Shown piece by piece: positions 1 to 6,916 of a DNA stretch of 24,081 bases (within the stretch, counting starts at the first letter, position 1; each line of letters starts with the position of its first letter). This DNA is from DYCT01 sp051875715. Its GTDB lineage: Bacteria > Bacteroidota > Bacteroidia > Bacteroidales > Bacteroidaceae. Where the stretch lies: positions 1-24,081 of the forward strand of contig JBJEHD010000012.1 of assembly GCA_051875715.1 (NCBI GenBank). Direction: 5' to 3'. Under the pieces are notes generated by a model. It ran no database searches. It worked only from the letters and a program-made list of their open reading frames with translations, and was not told the origin of the DNA. Position numbers and translations under genes: made by a program.

Positions 1-415
1 TGTTGCGCACGTGTCCCAGGTGGAGCGGCTTGTTGGTGTTGGGCGAGGAGTATTCAATCATGACCAAGGGCGATGCCTCGGTGGCGGCGGTCAGTCCGTA
101 TTGGGGGTCGGCCTGGATTTCGTTGAGCAGTCCTACCCAGCAGGCCGACGAGATGGTCAGGTTCAGGAATCCCTTGATGACGTTGTAGGCGGCCACGGAG
201 GGTTCGTTGGCTTGCAGGTAGGCGCCAATCTCCTGTGCGGTTTGTTCCGGGCTTTTCTTGGAGATGCGCAGGAAGGGGAACACCACGAGGGTCAGGTGGC
301 CTTCAAATTCTTTTTTCGTCTTTTGCAGTTGTACTTGTGCTTCGGGCACTTCTTGTCCGTAGAGCTCGCAGATGGCTTTGCGGACAGACTCGGCAAGAAT
401 GTTTTCTATTTTCAT
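1..415 (-). CDS. argS: Arginine-tRNA ligase, N-terminal 138 codons only (cut by window edge)
   Basis: This cytoplasmic enzyme charges tRNA-Arg with arginine using ATP. Reading the minus strand from the ATG at 415-413 gives 138 codons before the window ends, with no stop codon. Residues 5-90 look like the N-terminal domain typical of ArgS (start MKIENILAES). Residues 123-138 carry SPNTNKPLHLGHVRN, the class I synthetase signature with HLGH at 132-135 in the form characteristic of ArgS. Most of the catalytic domain and the anticodon-binding domain lie outside the window. The gene has its own -7 box about 40 bp upstream and starts 109 bp beyond the esterase stop, so it is probably transcribed separately. 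The call is firm. The start is supported by the fit to the family N-terminus. Confidence 0.95.
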   Translation of the reverse strand, partial: MKIENILAESVRKAICELYGQEVPEAQVQLQKTKKEFEGHLTLVVFPFLRISKKSPEQTAQEIGAYLQANEPSVAAYNVIKGFLNLTISSACWVGLLNEIQADPQYGLTAATEASPLVMIEYSSPNTNKPLHLGHVRN

Positions 416-453
416 GATGCTATTGGGTTTCTAAGTAAGTGTCAATGAGTTTG

Positions 454-461
454 CAAAGATA
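454..461 (-). promoter_or_regulatory. Bacteroidetes -7 box upstream of argS
   Basis: On the minus strand this reads TATCTTTG, an exact match to the Bacteroidetes -7 consensus TAnnTTTG, and it lies 38 bp before the argS ATG. No clean TTTG -33 element is seen; a T-rich stretch (GTTTTT) sits about 19 bp further upstream. Assignment is by consensus and position only. Confidence 0.6.
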
Positions 462-524
462 GGGTTTAGAAATGAAAAACAGGGCGTGGAGTCCGGAAAT
501 GTGTGGTTTTGTGGGTGAAAACGT

Positions 525-1553
525 TCATTTGTGCAGGAAGAGCGTGGTTTGCCGGACGGCTTGCCGGAAGGCGCAGTCTTGTCCGGCCACGGTGATGAAC
601 AGGTGTACCGTGGCGGGAAAGGTCAGGTGCGTCGTGCAGACGCCCAGCCCGGTCAGCCGACGGGCAAAGGCCCGCCCTTGGTCGTAGAGGATGTCGCGTT
701 CGGCGGCAATCAGCAGGGTGGGCGGCAGTTGGGCCAGTTCGTCGTCGGAGGCCATGGCCGGCGAGATTTCGGCGTTCTGCTTTCCTTGGCAGTAGGCTTC
801 GTTGAAGGCATCCATGATGCTTCCGTCCAGGGCGGCTCTCGTCTGGTAGCGTTGCCATGAGTCGGAATGGTCGTTCCAGGCCTTGATGACCGGATAGAAC
901 AGGACCAGGGACCGGAAGGCGGGCTGCCCTTCGCGTTGCCGGCGCAGGGTGGTGGCCAGGGCCAGGTTGCCTCCCGAACTGTCGCCGCCGATGCTGATGC
1001 GGGTGGGGTCTGCACCCCATTCCCGGGCATGGGCATAGGCTTGTGCGGCGGCTTGGCAGCAGTCGTCGAGTGGCGTCGGGTAGGGATGCTCGGGTGCCAG
1101 CCGGTAGTCGACGGCCAGCACGAGGCAGGAGGCTTCTTGCGCCAGGGTGGCACAGAAGCGGGCGCAGCTTTGGATGCTGCCGAAGGTCCAGCCTCCTCCG
1201 TGCAGGTAGACGAGCAGCGGAAGGGGTTTGCTGGTGCTTGCGGTGTCGGGGGCGTACAGCCGCAGGTTTGGGGCGACGTAGCGTGCCTGTACGCCGTCGG
1301 GAAGGGGATGGTCGGTGTTTCGTGCCTGCCGCACGGCTTGCAGTGGTTCGAGCCGGCCGTTCAGTGCGTCCCGGATGGCTTGGGTCTGCCGGTCTTGCAG
1401 GCCGGCCGGCATGTGCTGGAGGAAGTGTTCGGCTTCCTGCTGCATGGCGAGCAGGGTGTCTGCCGCCAGCGCGGTTGTCTGGGCCGATGCGGTTTGACGG
1501 CTTGTCAGGAGGCCGGCCAATGCGAATAGTCCGCAGATGATGTGTCGTCTCAT
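525..1553 (-). CDS. Exported alpha/beta-hydrolase of the HSL (hormone-sensitive lipase-like) esterase family
   Basis: This 342-residue protein is a predicted carboxylic-ester hydrolase of the Abhydrolase_3/HSL group. The N-terminus (about residues 1-25, MRRHIICGLFALAGLL then TASAQ) is a signal peptide, so it should act in the periplasm or beyond. All family landmarks are visible: the oxyanion-hole motif HGGG at 118-121, DYRLAPEHPYP at 149-159, nucleophile S192 in GDSSGG (190-195), acid D287 in ERD, and H317 in VHLF. Its ATG overlaps the stop of the LRR gene by four bases (ATGA), which argues for co-transcription and translational coupling. The substrate cannot be read from sequence; short acyl or acetyl esters, perhaps on glycans, are plausible. 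Two D-T-[L/A] triplets (D32, D103) match the Bacteroidetes O-glycosylation sequon. Confidence 0.88.
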   Translation of the reverse strand: MRRHIICGLFALAGLLTSRQTASAQTTALAADTLLAMQQEAEHFLQHMPAGLQDRQTQAIRDALNGRLEPLQAVRQARNTDHPLPDGVQARYVAPNLRLYAPDTASTSKPLPLLVYLHGGGWTFGSIQSCARFCATLAQEASCLVLAVDYRLAPEHPYPTPLDDCCQAAAQAYAHAREWGADPTRISIGGDSSGGNLALATTLRRQREGQPAFRSLVLFYPVIKAWNDHSDSWQRYQTRAALDGSIMDAFNEAYCQGKQNAEISPAMASDDELAQLPPTLLIAAERDILYDQGRAFARRLTGLGVCTTHLTFPATVHLFITVAGQDCAFRQAVRQTTLFLHK

Positions 1554-3706
1554 AAGTCGGAATTAGTGTTTTTTTCGCGGATGTCGGTGAATGTGCTCCA
1601 GCCCGGGGCAGTCCGGTAGAGGTCGAGGCTGCCGGCCGGGACGAACAGGGTGGTGCGCTCGGCTATCGAACGGAAGGCGTCCTCGTGGGCGACGGGAGGC
1701 GTGGCGGCGGACAACCGGAGTTTCTTCAGGGCCAGGCAACCCTGGAAGGCGCTGATGCCGATGCGCGTCACGTTTGCCGGCAGGGTGAAGTCGGCCTGGA
1801 TGTTGTCTTTGGCATAGGCCAGCAGGGTGGAGCCGTCTTTGCTGTAGAGGACGCCGTCGGATGTGCTGAGGGCCGGGTTGTTCGCACTGGTTTCCAGCAC
1901 GAGGTTGTAGCATTGGGCGAAGGCTTCGTCGCCGATTTGCCGCACGTGGGCCGGCAGGAACAGCGAGGGCAGCGAGGTGCAGCCGAAGAAGGCGCGTGCG
2001 CCGATGGTGTGGAGCGTGTCCGGGAGCGTCACCGAGTAGATTTGGCTGTAGGCGAAGGCTTCGTCGCCGATGGTCCTGACGCTGGCGGGCAGGCTGAAGA
2101 AGGGTTGGGCTTGTTCCTTGGTGTAGGCCAGCAGGGTGGTGAGGGCCTTGTCGTAGAGTGCGCCGTTGAGCGATGTGTAGGACGGATTCTTCGGGTCGAC
2201 GTCGAGTTCCAGTTGGCCGCAACGGCTGAAGGCTCCGGGGGCGATGCGGCGCGTGCGGGCCGGGATGCTGAGCCGACGGAGTGCCGGACATTGGTCGAAC
2301 GCGCCTTTCTCGATGGTGCTCACGTGTGGCGGCAGGTTGATGGCGGCCAGTTTGTCGCAGCCGCGGAAGGCTTCCATGCCGACGAGGCCGACGGTGGCCG
2401 GCAGGCTGACGGAGGTGAGCGAACGGTTGCCGGCAAAGGCGCGTTCGCCGATGGCCTTGACGCCCTGGGGCACCTGGAAGGCGGGCTTCCATTGGCTTTT
2501 GCGGTACATCAGCAGGGTGCTTCCGCTTTTGTCGTACAGCACGCCGTCGCGTGCGCTGAACAGGGGATGCCCTTTCTCCACGTCGATCGACAGGGTGCCG
2601 CAGTCGCCAAAGGCTTCGGGGTCGATGTGCCCCAGGCGGGCGTACAGCAGGATGGACGTGAGTGCCGGACAGCGGTCGAACGTGTGATAGCCGATGCTCC
2701 GCACGCCGGCCAGGCGGACGTCGGCGAGGGCCTGGCAGGCGGCAAACGCCTCTTCCTCCAGGGCGACCGCCCCGTCGGGGATGTCGAGGCTGGAAAGGCG
2801 GGTGCATTCGCTGAAGGCGCCTTTCCCGATTTGGACCACGTGGGCGGGGATGTGGACGGCCGTGAGGGCCTGGCAATTGGCGAAGGCGTACTCGCCCAGC
2901 GTCTCCAGGCCGGTGGGGAACTGGACGGAGGCGAGCGATTTGCAGTCGCTGAAGGCCCAGCGTCCGATGCTCCTCACGTGTTCGGGGATGCGGAACGAGG
3001 GCTGCATCCTGTCTTGTGCGTAGGCCAGCAGGGCGGTGGTGTCTTTGTTGTAAAGCACGCCTGCCTTGGCGGAGTAGTAGGGGTTTCGTTTGTCGACCTC
3101 GAAGTGGAGGTAGCCGCAGTTGCCGAAGGCGCTTTCGCCGATGTGGGCGACCTGGGCCGGCAGCGCGAGGTAGTACAACGACTGGCAGAGGAAGAAGGCC
3201 CCTTTGCCGATGTGGGTCACTTTGCCCGGCAGGTGGATTTCGGAAAGTGAGCGGCAGGCCGCAAAGGCGTAGTCGCCGACGTGTTGCAGGTCGCGCGGCA
3301 GGCGTACGGCGGTGAGTTCCGTGCAGAGTTGGAAGGCGCAGTCGCCGATGTGGCGCAGGCCTCGCGGCAGGTCGATGGAGGTGAGCGCGGTGCAGTGGTG
3401 GAAGGCCCAGCCCTCGATGCGCTTCAACGTGCTTGGCAGGCTGACGGCGGTGAGCCGGGGGCTTTCGGCGAACGCCCTTTCGCCGATGCTGACCACCTTG
3501 TAGCCGTAGCCGACCTTGCCGGGGATGTTCAGGACGCCTTGGCAGGCTTGGCCGCTCGGCCCGACCACCTCGGCCGTGCCCTCGGTGAGCGAGAGGATGC
3601 GGTAGCGCAGTCCGTTCTCGTTGAAATAGGTGTTCTCGTTTCCGCGAGCGGCCAGGCAGAGCAGGCAGCAGAGGGCAAGCAACCGGGTTTTGCGTATGAT
3701 GCTCAT
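1550..3706 (-). CDS. Exported BspA-like leucine-rich-repeat (LRR_5) protein
   Basis: This 718-residue protein is built of BspA-type leucine-rich repeats of about 23 residues, with the pattern IGxxAFxxCxxLxxVxLPxxV. I chose the ATG at 3706 because it opens directly into a signal peptide (MSIIRKTRLLALCCLLCLAA) and a strong promoter lies just upstream; an in-frame ATG at 3772 would give a non-signal extension and lies upstream of the -7 box. Four cap-like modules with NP....S...GVLY(N/D)K interrupt the repeats, their GVLY/GALY motifs near residues 216, 388, 515 and 618. The end has the usual TPP ... LFVPAGS ... Y closing segment. BspA proteins are surface-associated and often bind host proteins or other cells; the ligand here is unknown. 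No T9SS-type sorting domain or clear lipobox is seen. It is coupled to the downstream esterase. Confidence 0.9.
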   Translation of the reverse strand: MSIIRKTRLLALCCLLCLAARGNENTYFNENGLRYRILSLTEGTAEVVGPSGQACQGVLNIPGKVGYGYKVVSIGERAFAESPRLTAVSLPSTLKRIEGWAFHHCTALTSIDLPRGLRHIGDCAFQLCTELTAVRLPRDLQHVGDYAFAACRSLSEIHLPGKVTHIGKGAFFLCQSLYYLALPAQVAHIGESAFGNCGYLHFEVDKRNPYYSAKAGVLYNKDTTALLAYAQDRMQPSFRIPEHVRSIGRWAFSDCKSLASVQFPTGLETLGEYAFANCQALTAVHIPAHVVQIGKGAFSECTRLSSLDIPDGAVALEEEAFAACQALADVRLAGVRSIGYHTFDRCPALTSILLYARLGHIDPEAFGDCGTLSIDVEKGHPLFSARDGVLYDKSGSTLLMYRKSQWKPAFQVPQGVKAIGERAFAGNRSLTSVSLPATVGLVGMEAFRGCDKLAAINLPPHVSTIEKGAFDQCPALRRLSIPARTRRIAPGAFSRCGQLELDVDPKNPSYTSLNGALYDKALTTLLAYTKEQAQPFFSLPASVRTIGDEAFAYSQIYSVTLPDTLHTIGARAFFGCTSLPSLFLPAHVRQIGDEAFAQCYNLVLETSANNPALSTSDGVLYSKDGSTLLAYAKDNIQADFTLPANVTRIGISAFQGCLALKKLRLSAATPPVAHEDAFRSIAERTTLFVPAGSLDLYRTAPGWSTFTDIREKNTNSDL

Positions 3707-3741
3707 GATGTTGTCTCTTTGGTTTGTTTCGATTGGGGCTA

Positions 3742-3773
3742 CAAACTTAGAGAAAAATGGGGGCTTGCCCAAA
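3742..3773 (-). promoter_or_regulatory. Promoter of the LRR-esterase operon
   Basis: On the minus strand a TTTG (3773-3770) is followed after 20 bp by TAAGTTTG (3749-3742). This is close to the Bacteroidetes -33/-7 arrangement and the best-formed promoter in the window. The LRR start codon lies 35 bp downstream. The phased palindrome array begins about 35 bp upstream of the -33 element. Confidence 0.75.
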
Positions 3774-3807
3774 CGGATGCCTCAGAAATTGCCGGTCACC
3801 CTCTTTT

Positions 3808-3955
3808 GATGCGTGCGCACACGAAGCCCGATGCGTGTACACGCGAAGGCTGATGCGTGTACACGTGAAGCCCGATGCGTGTACACGCGTAAACCGGTGC
3901 GTTTAAACGGCATTTAAACGGTGTTGCAATGCCGTTGCAACGCCGTTGCAAGAAG
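3808..3955. repeat. Phased array of short palindromes on an 11/22-bp grid
   Basis: Nine 8-base dyads follow one another: GTGCGCAC (3813), GTGTACAC (3835, 3857, 3879), GTTTAAAC (3901), ATTTAAAC (3912), GTTGCAAT (3923), GTTGCAAC (3934) and GTTGCAAG (3945). Their centres are 22 bp apart for the first five and 11 bp apart for the rest, so all lie on one 11-bp grid. The first four sit in 22-bp near-identical units starting GATGCGTG. Six dyads are perfect over 8 bases and the other three over their central 6. The shared frame is GTnnnnAC with a self-complementary core (GCGC, GTAC, TTAA, TGCA). The array lies between the xylE terminator and the LRR promoter. Its function is unknown. Confidence 0.9.
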
Positions 3956-3994
3956 AGGGCGCGCCGAAGCGGAATCCCGCCTGGTGCGCCCTCT
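3954..3994 (-). terminator. Hairpin terminator after xylE
   Basis: Arms 3954-3965 (AGAGGGCGCGCC) and 3983-3994 (GGTGCGCCCTCT) pair over 12 bp with one mismatch or wobble. An inner stem GCGG/CCGC lies within the loop. It starts 26 bp past the xylE stop, as expected for the end of the xylose operon. The T-tract on the minus strand is poor (TCTTGC), so termination may be weak or factor-assisted. The left arm abuts the last unit of the palindrome array. Confidence 0.6.
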
Positions 3995-4019
3995 GTCACA
4001 AGACATCTTTTGGGAGGGG

Positions 4020-5495
4020 TTAGGACTTCTTACGCCACAGCTGGCTCATGTCCTCCAGGGTCTTGCCTTTGGTCTCGGGGACGAGCCGCCAGACGAACCA
4101 GGCGGCTGCGATGCAGATGAGGCCGTAGAGGGCGTAGACGAACAGGTGGCCGAAGTTCTCGCCCATCGCGCCCAGCCGCATGTTGTAGAGCGGCAGGAAG
4201 GTGGACGAGACGATGAAGTTGAATATCCACTGGAAGGCCACGGCGATGGCCACGGCGGCTCCGCGGATGGTGTTCGGGAATATCTCGGCGATGAGCACCC
4301 AGCAGATGGGGCCCCAGCTGAACATGAACGAGGCGCTGTACACCATGATGCTCAGCACGGGCACGAGGGGCGGCACGCCCGGCAGCAGGTTGCTGAGGGC
4401 CACGCCGAAGGCACCGATGGCCATGCCGATGGAGCCCGAGATGAGCAGGGGCTTCCGTCCCCACCGTTCCACCGTGAAGACGGCCAGCAGGGTGAAGAGG
4501 ATGTTCACCACGCCCATCATCACCGTTTGCACCATCGGTTGGTCCATGCCCATCGTGCCGAAGATGCGTGGGGCGAAGTAGAGTACGGCATTGATGCCCA
4601 CGGCCTGCTGGAACACGCTCAGCATGATGCCCACGAAGAGCACCGTCCATCCGTAGGCGAACACGCGCTCCGTCTTTTCCTGGGCCGTGGCCTTGATGTC
4701 GGCCAGGATGGCCTTCGCCTGCGTCGCGCCGTTGATGCGGCTCAGCACGCCGAGGGCTTGGGCGTCGCGGCCGGACAAGGCCAGGTAGCGCGGCGTCTCC
4801 GGCACGAGCAATACCAGCAGCGTGAACACGCCGGCGGGTACGGCTTCGCTGGCGAACATCAGCCGCCAGCCTCTTTCGATGGTCCATTGGGCCGCCTCGG
4901 GGTTGACGATGGTCATCGCCTCGCCCACCCATTCCATCACCGGATTGGCGTGGTTGCCCAGGATGAGGAAGTTGACGAAGTAGACCACCAACTGGCCGAA
5001 GATGATGGCGAACTGGTTCCACGACACCAGCGTGCCGCGCAGCCGGCTCGGCGCAATCTCGGCGATGTACATCGGGCAGACAGCCGAGGCCAGTCCCACG
5101 CCGATGCCGCCCAGGATGCGGTAGAGGTTGAACACCACCAGCAGGGCGTACGAGGGCACGCCGTGCTCGAAGAACAGGAACTCGGGGCAGTACGAGCCCA
5201 GGGCCGAGAGGAAGAACAGGATGCCGGCGATGAAGAGCGAACGCTTGCGTCCGAACCGCGAGGCCAGCAGGCCCGACAGCGCGCTGCCGACGATGCACCC
5301 GATGAGGGCGCTCGACGAGGTGATGCCGTGCATCGTGTCGGTGTAGGCGAACCCGCCGCCGAGGAAGAAGGCCTGCAGCCCCTTCTCGGCGCCGGAGATG
5401 ACGGCCGTGTCGTAGCCGAACAGCAGTCCGCCTATGACCGCTACCAGTACGATGGAGAACAAATAGGCTTTGCTTCCGTTGTCTGTGTTTTTCAT
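4020..5495 (-). CDS. xylE: D-xylose:H+ symporter, MFS sugar-porter family
   Basis: This 491-residue inner-membrane protein, with 12 expected helices, imports D-xylose with protons. Sugar-porter signatures are present: GGLLFGYDTAVISG at 22-35, GRKRS at 82-86, RLRG at 151-154, PETPR at 232-236, WGRKP at 345-349 and PETKGKTLEDM near the C-terminus. Residues known to contact xylose in E. coli XylE are conserved in equivalent places: Q168, Q296, Q297, N302, W399 and Q422, together with D29 for proton coupling. The near end-to-end resemblance to XylE and the placement 22 bp downstream of xylA make xylose the confident substrate. It is the last gene of the operon and is followed by a hairpin. Confidence 0.95.
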   Translation of the reverse strand: MKNTDNGSKAYLFSIVLVAVIGGLLFGYDTAVISGAEKGLQAFFLGGGFAYTDTMHGITSSSALIGCIVGSALSGLLASRFGRKRSLFIAGILFFLSALGSYCPEFLFFEHGVPSYALLVVFNLYRILGGIGVGLASAVCPMYIAEIAPSRLRGTLVSWNQFAIIFGQLVVYFVNFLILGNHANPVMEWVGEAMTIVNPEAAQWTIERGWRLMFASEAVPAGVFTLLVLLVPETPRYLALSGRDAQALGVLSRINGATQAKAILADIKATAQEKTERVFAYGWTVLFVGIMLSVFQQAVGINAVLYFAPRIFGTMGMDQPMVQTVMMGVVNILFTLLAVFTVERWGRKPLLISGSIGMAIGAFGVALSNLLPGVPPLVPVLSIMVYSASFMFSWGPICWVLIAEIFPNTIRGAAVAIAVAFQWIFNFIVSSTFLPLYNMRLGAMGENFGHLFVYALYGLICIAAAWFVWRLVPETKGKTLEDMSQLWRKKS

Positions 5496-5517
5496 GGTAT
5501 CAGATTCTTTGCACCGG

Positions 5518-6834
5518 TTAGCAATACATGTTCACGATGGCCTCGTACAGTTCCTGCTTGCCGCTGGTCTGCTTGGGCTCTCCGTTGGCCTTGGCATAGG
5601 CCACGAGGTCCTCCAGGCTCAGTTTGCCCTCTTCGAAGGCCTTTCCCTGGCCGCTGTCGAACGAAGCGTAGCGTTCGGCCAGCATCTGGCGGTAGGGCGA
5701 TTCCTCCAGCAGGCGTGCGGCGTTCTCCAGGGCGCGCGCCATGGCGTCCATGCCGGCGATGTGGGCGATGAAGATGTCCTCCAGGTCGGTCGAGTTGCGG
5801 CGCGTCTTGGCGTCGAAGTTCGTGCCGCCGTTGCCCAGTCCGCCGCCCCGGATGATTTGCATCATGGCCTGAATCAGTTCGAAGTTGTCGATGGGGAACT
5901 GGTCGGTGTCCCAGCCGTTCTGGTAGTCGCCCCGGTTGGCGTCGATGGAGCCGAGCATGCCGTTGTCGACGGCCACGGCCAATTCATGCTCGAACGTGTG
6001 TCCGGCCAGGGTGGCGTGGTTCACCTCGATGTTCACCTTGAAGTCCTTCTCCAGTCCGTGTGCTTTCAGGAAGCCGATGACCGTCTCCGTGTCCACGTCG
6101 TACTGGTGCTTCGAGGGTTCCATCGGTTTCGGCTCGATGAGGAAGGTGCCTTTGAACCCTTTGGCGCGGGCGTAGTCGCGGGCCAGGGTCAGCATCCGGG
6201 CCAGGTGCTCCTTCTCGCGCTTCTGGTCGGTGTTGAGCAGCGACATGTAGCCCTCGCGTCCGCCCCAGAACACGTAGTTGCTGCCGCCCAGTTCGATGGT
6301 GGCGTCCAGCGCGTTCTTGATCTGCACGGCGGCACGTGCCACCACGTCGAAGTCCGGATTGGTGGCGGCACCGTTCATGTAGCGCGCATGGCCGAACACG
6401 TTGGCCGTGCCCCACAGCAGTTTGATGCCCGTCTCCTCCTGTTTCTGCTTGGCGTACGCCACGATGGCCTTCAGGTTGGCCTCGTATTCCTCGATGGTGT
6501 CGGCCTCGGCACAGAGGTCCACGTCGTGGAAGCAGTAGAACTCGATGCCCATCTTCTGCATGAACTCAAAGCCGGCGTCCATCTTGTCCTTGGCGGCTTG
6601 CAGCTTGTCCTCGGCCGTGTTCCAGGGGAAGCGTTTCGTCGTACCGCCGAACTGGTCGCCGCCTTCCGCACAGAGCGTGTGCCACCAGGCCATCGAGAAG
6701 CGCAGCCAGTCTTTCATCTTCTTGCCCATGACGACCTTCTCCGCGTCGTAGTAGCGGAACGCCATCGGGTTTTTACTCTCTTTTCCTTCGAATTGAATCT
6801 TCCCGATACCCGGGAAATACTCCTTTGTTGCCAT
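5518..6834 (-). CDS. xylA: Xylose isomerase
   Basis: This cytoplasmic enzyme interconverts D-xylose and D-xylulose using two divalent metal ions. The protein is 438 residues, normal for the longer class II xylose isomerases found in Bacteroides. Catalytic H103 and D106 are in FHDVDL. Metal ligands and active-site residues include E234 and K236 (IEPKP), E270 and H273 (IEVNHATLAGH), D298, D309, D311 (NGWDTDQFP) and D341 (NFDAK). W50-W51-H52 sits where the family has its conserved Trp-His. The start MATKEYFPGI fits family members. The gene follows xylB after an 82-bp gap holding a tetranucleotide run and a tiny hairpin, and precedes xylE by 22 bp. No defects are seen. Confidence 0.97.
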   Translation of the reverse strand: MATKEYFPGIGKIQFEGKESKNPMAFRYYDAEKVVMGKKMKDWLRFSMAWWHTLCAEGGDQFGGTTKRFPWNTAEDKLQAAKDKMDAGFEFMQKMGIEFYCFHDVDLCAEADTIEEYEANLKAIVAYAKQKQEETGIKLLWGTANVFGHARYMNGAATNPDFDVVARAAVQIKNALDATIELGGSNYVFWGGREGYMSLLNTDQKREKEHLARMLTLARDYARAKGFKGTFLIEPKPMEPSKHQYDVDTETVIGFLKAHGLEKDFKVNIEVNHATLAGHTFEHELAVAVDNGMLGSIDANRGDYQNGWDTDQFPIDNFELIQAMMQIIRGGGLGNGGTNFDAKTRRNSTDLEDIFIAHIAGMDAMARALENAARLLEESPYRQMLAERYASFDSGQGKAFEEGKLSLEDLVAYAKANGEPKQTSGKQELYEAIVNMYC

Positions 6835-6847
6835 ATTGTTTCCTTTC

Positions 6848-6878
6848 TTTATTTATTTATTGATTGATTGAATGATTG
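6848..6878. repeat. Tetranucleotide repeat run in the xylB-xylA gap
   Basis: On the plus strand three TTTA units run into TTGA units (TTTATTTATTTATTGATTGA, then further degenerate copies). On the coding (minus) strand the run ends about 13 bp before the xylA ATG, giving an A-rich leader. Slippage would change spacing only, not a reading frame. A small hairpin (CCCG-ATGC-CGGG, 6893-6904) lies next to it, just past the xylB stop. Confidence 0.6.
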
Positions 6879-6916
6879 CTTGTTTTAGTTGGCCCGATGC
6901 CGGGAGGGACGAAGCC

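Noticed and set aside
3707..3772. N-terminal extension of the LRR protein (ATG at 3772)
   Set aside because: It would precede the signal peptide with unrelated residues and start upstream of the -7 box at 3742-3749.
3808..3955. Possible CRISPR array
   Set aside because: Units are 22 or 11 bp with no unique spacers of 30 bp or more, and no cas genes are present.
4001..4011. Shared 11-mer AGACATCTTTT between the xylE 3' spacer and 21185-21195
   Set aside because: Dozens of 11-base matches are expected by chance in a window of this size.
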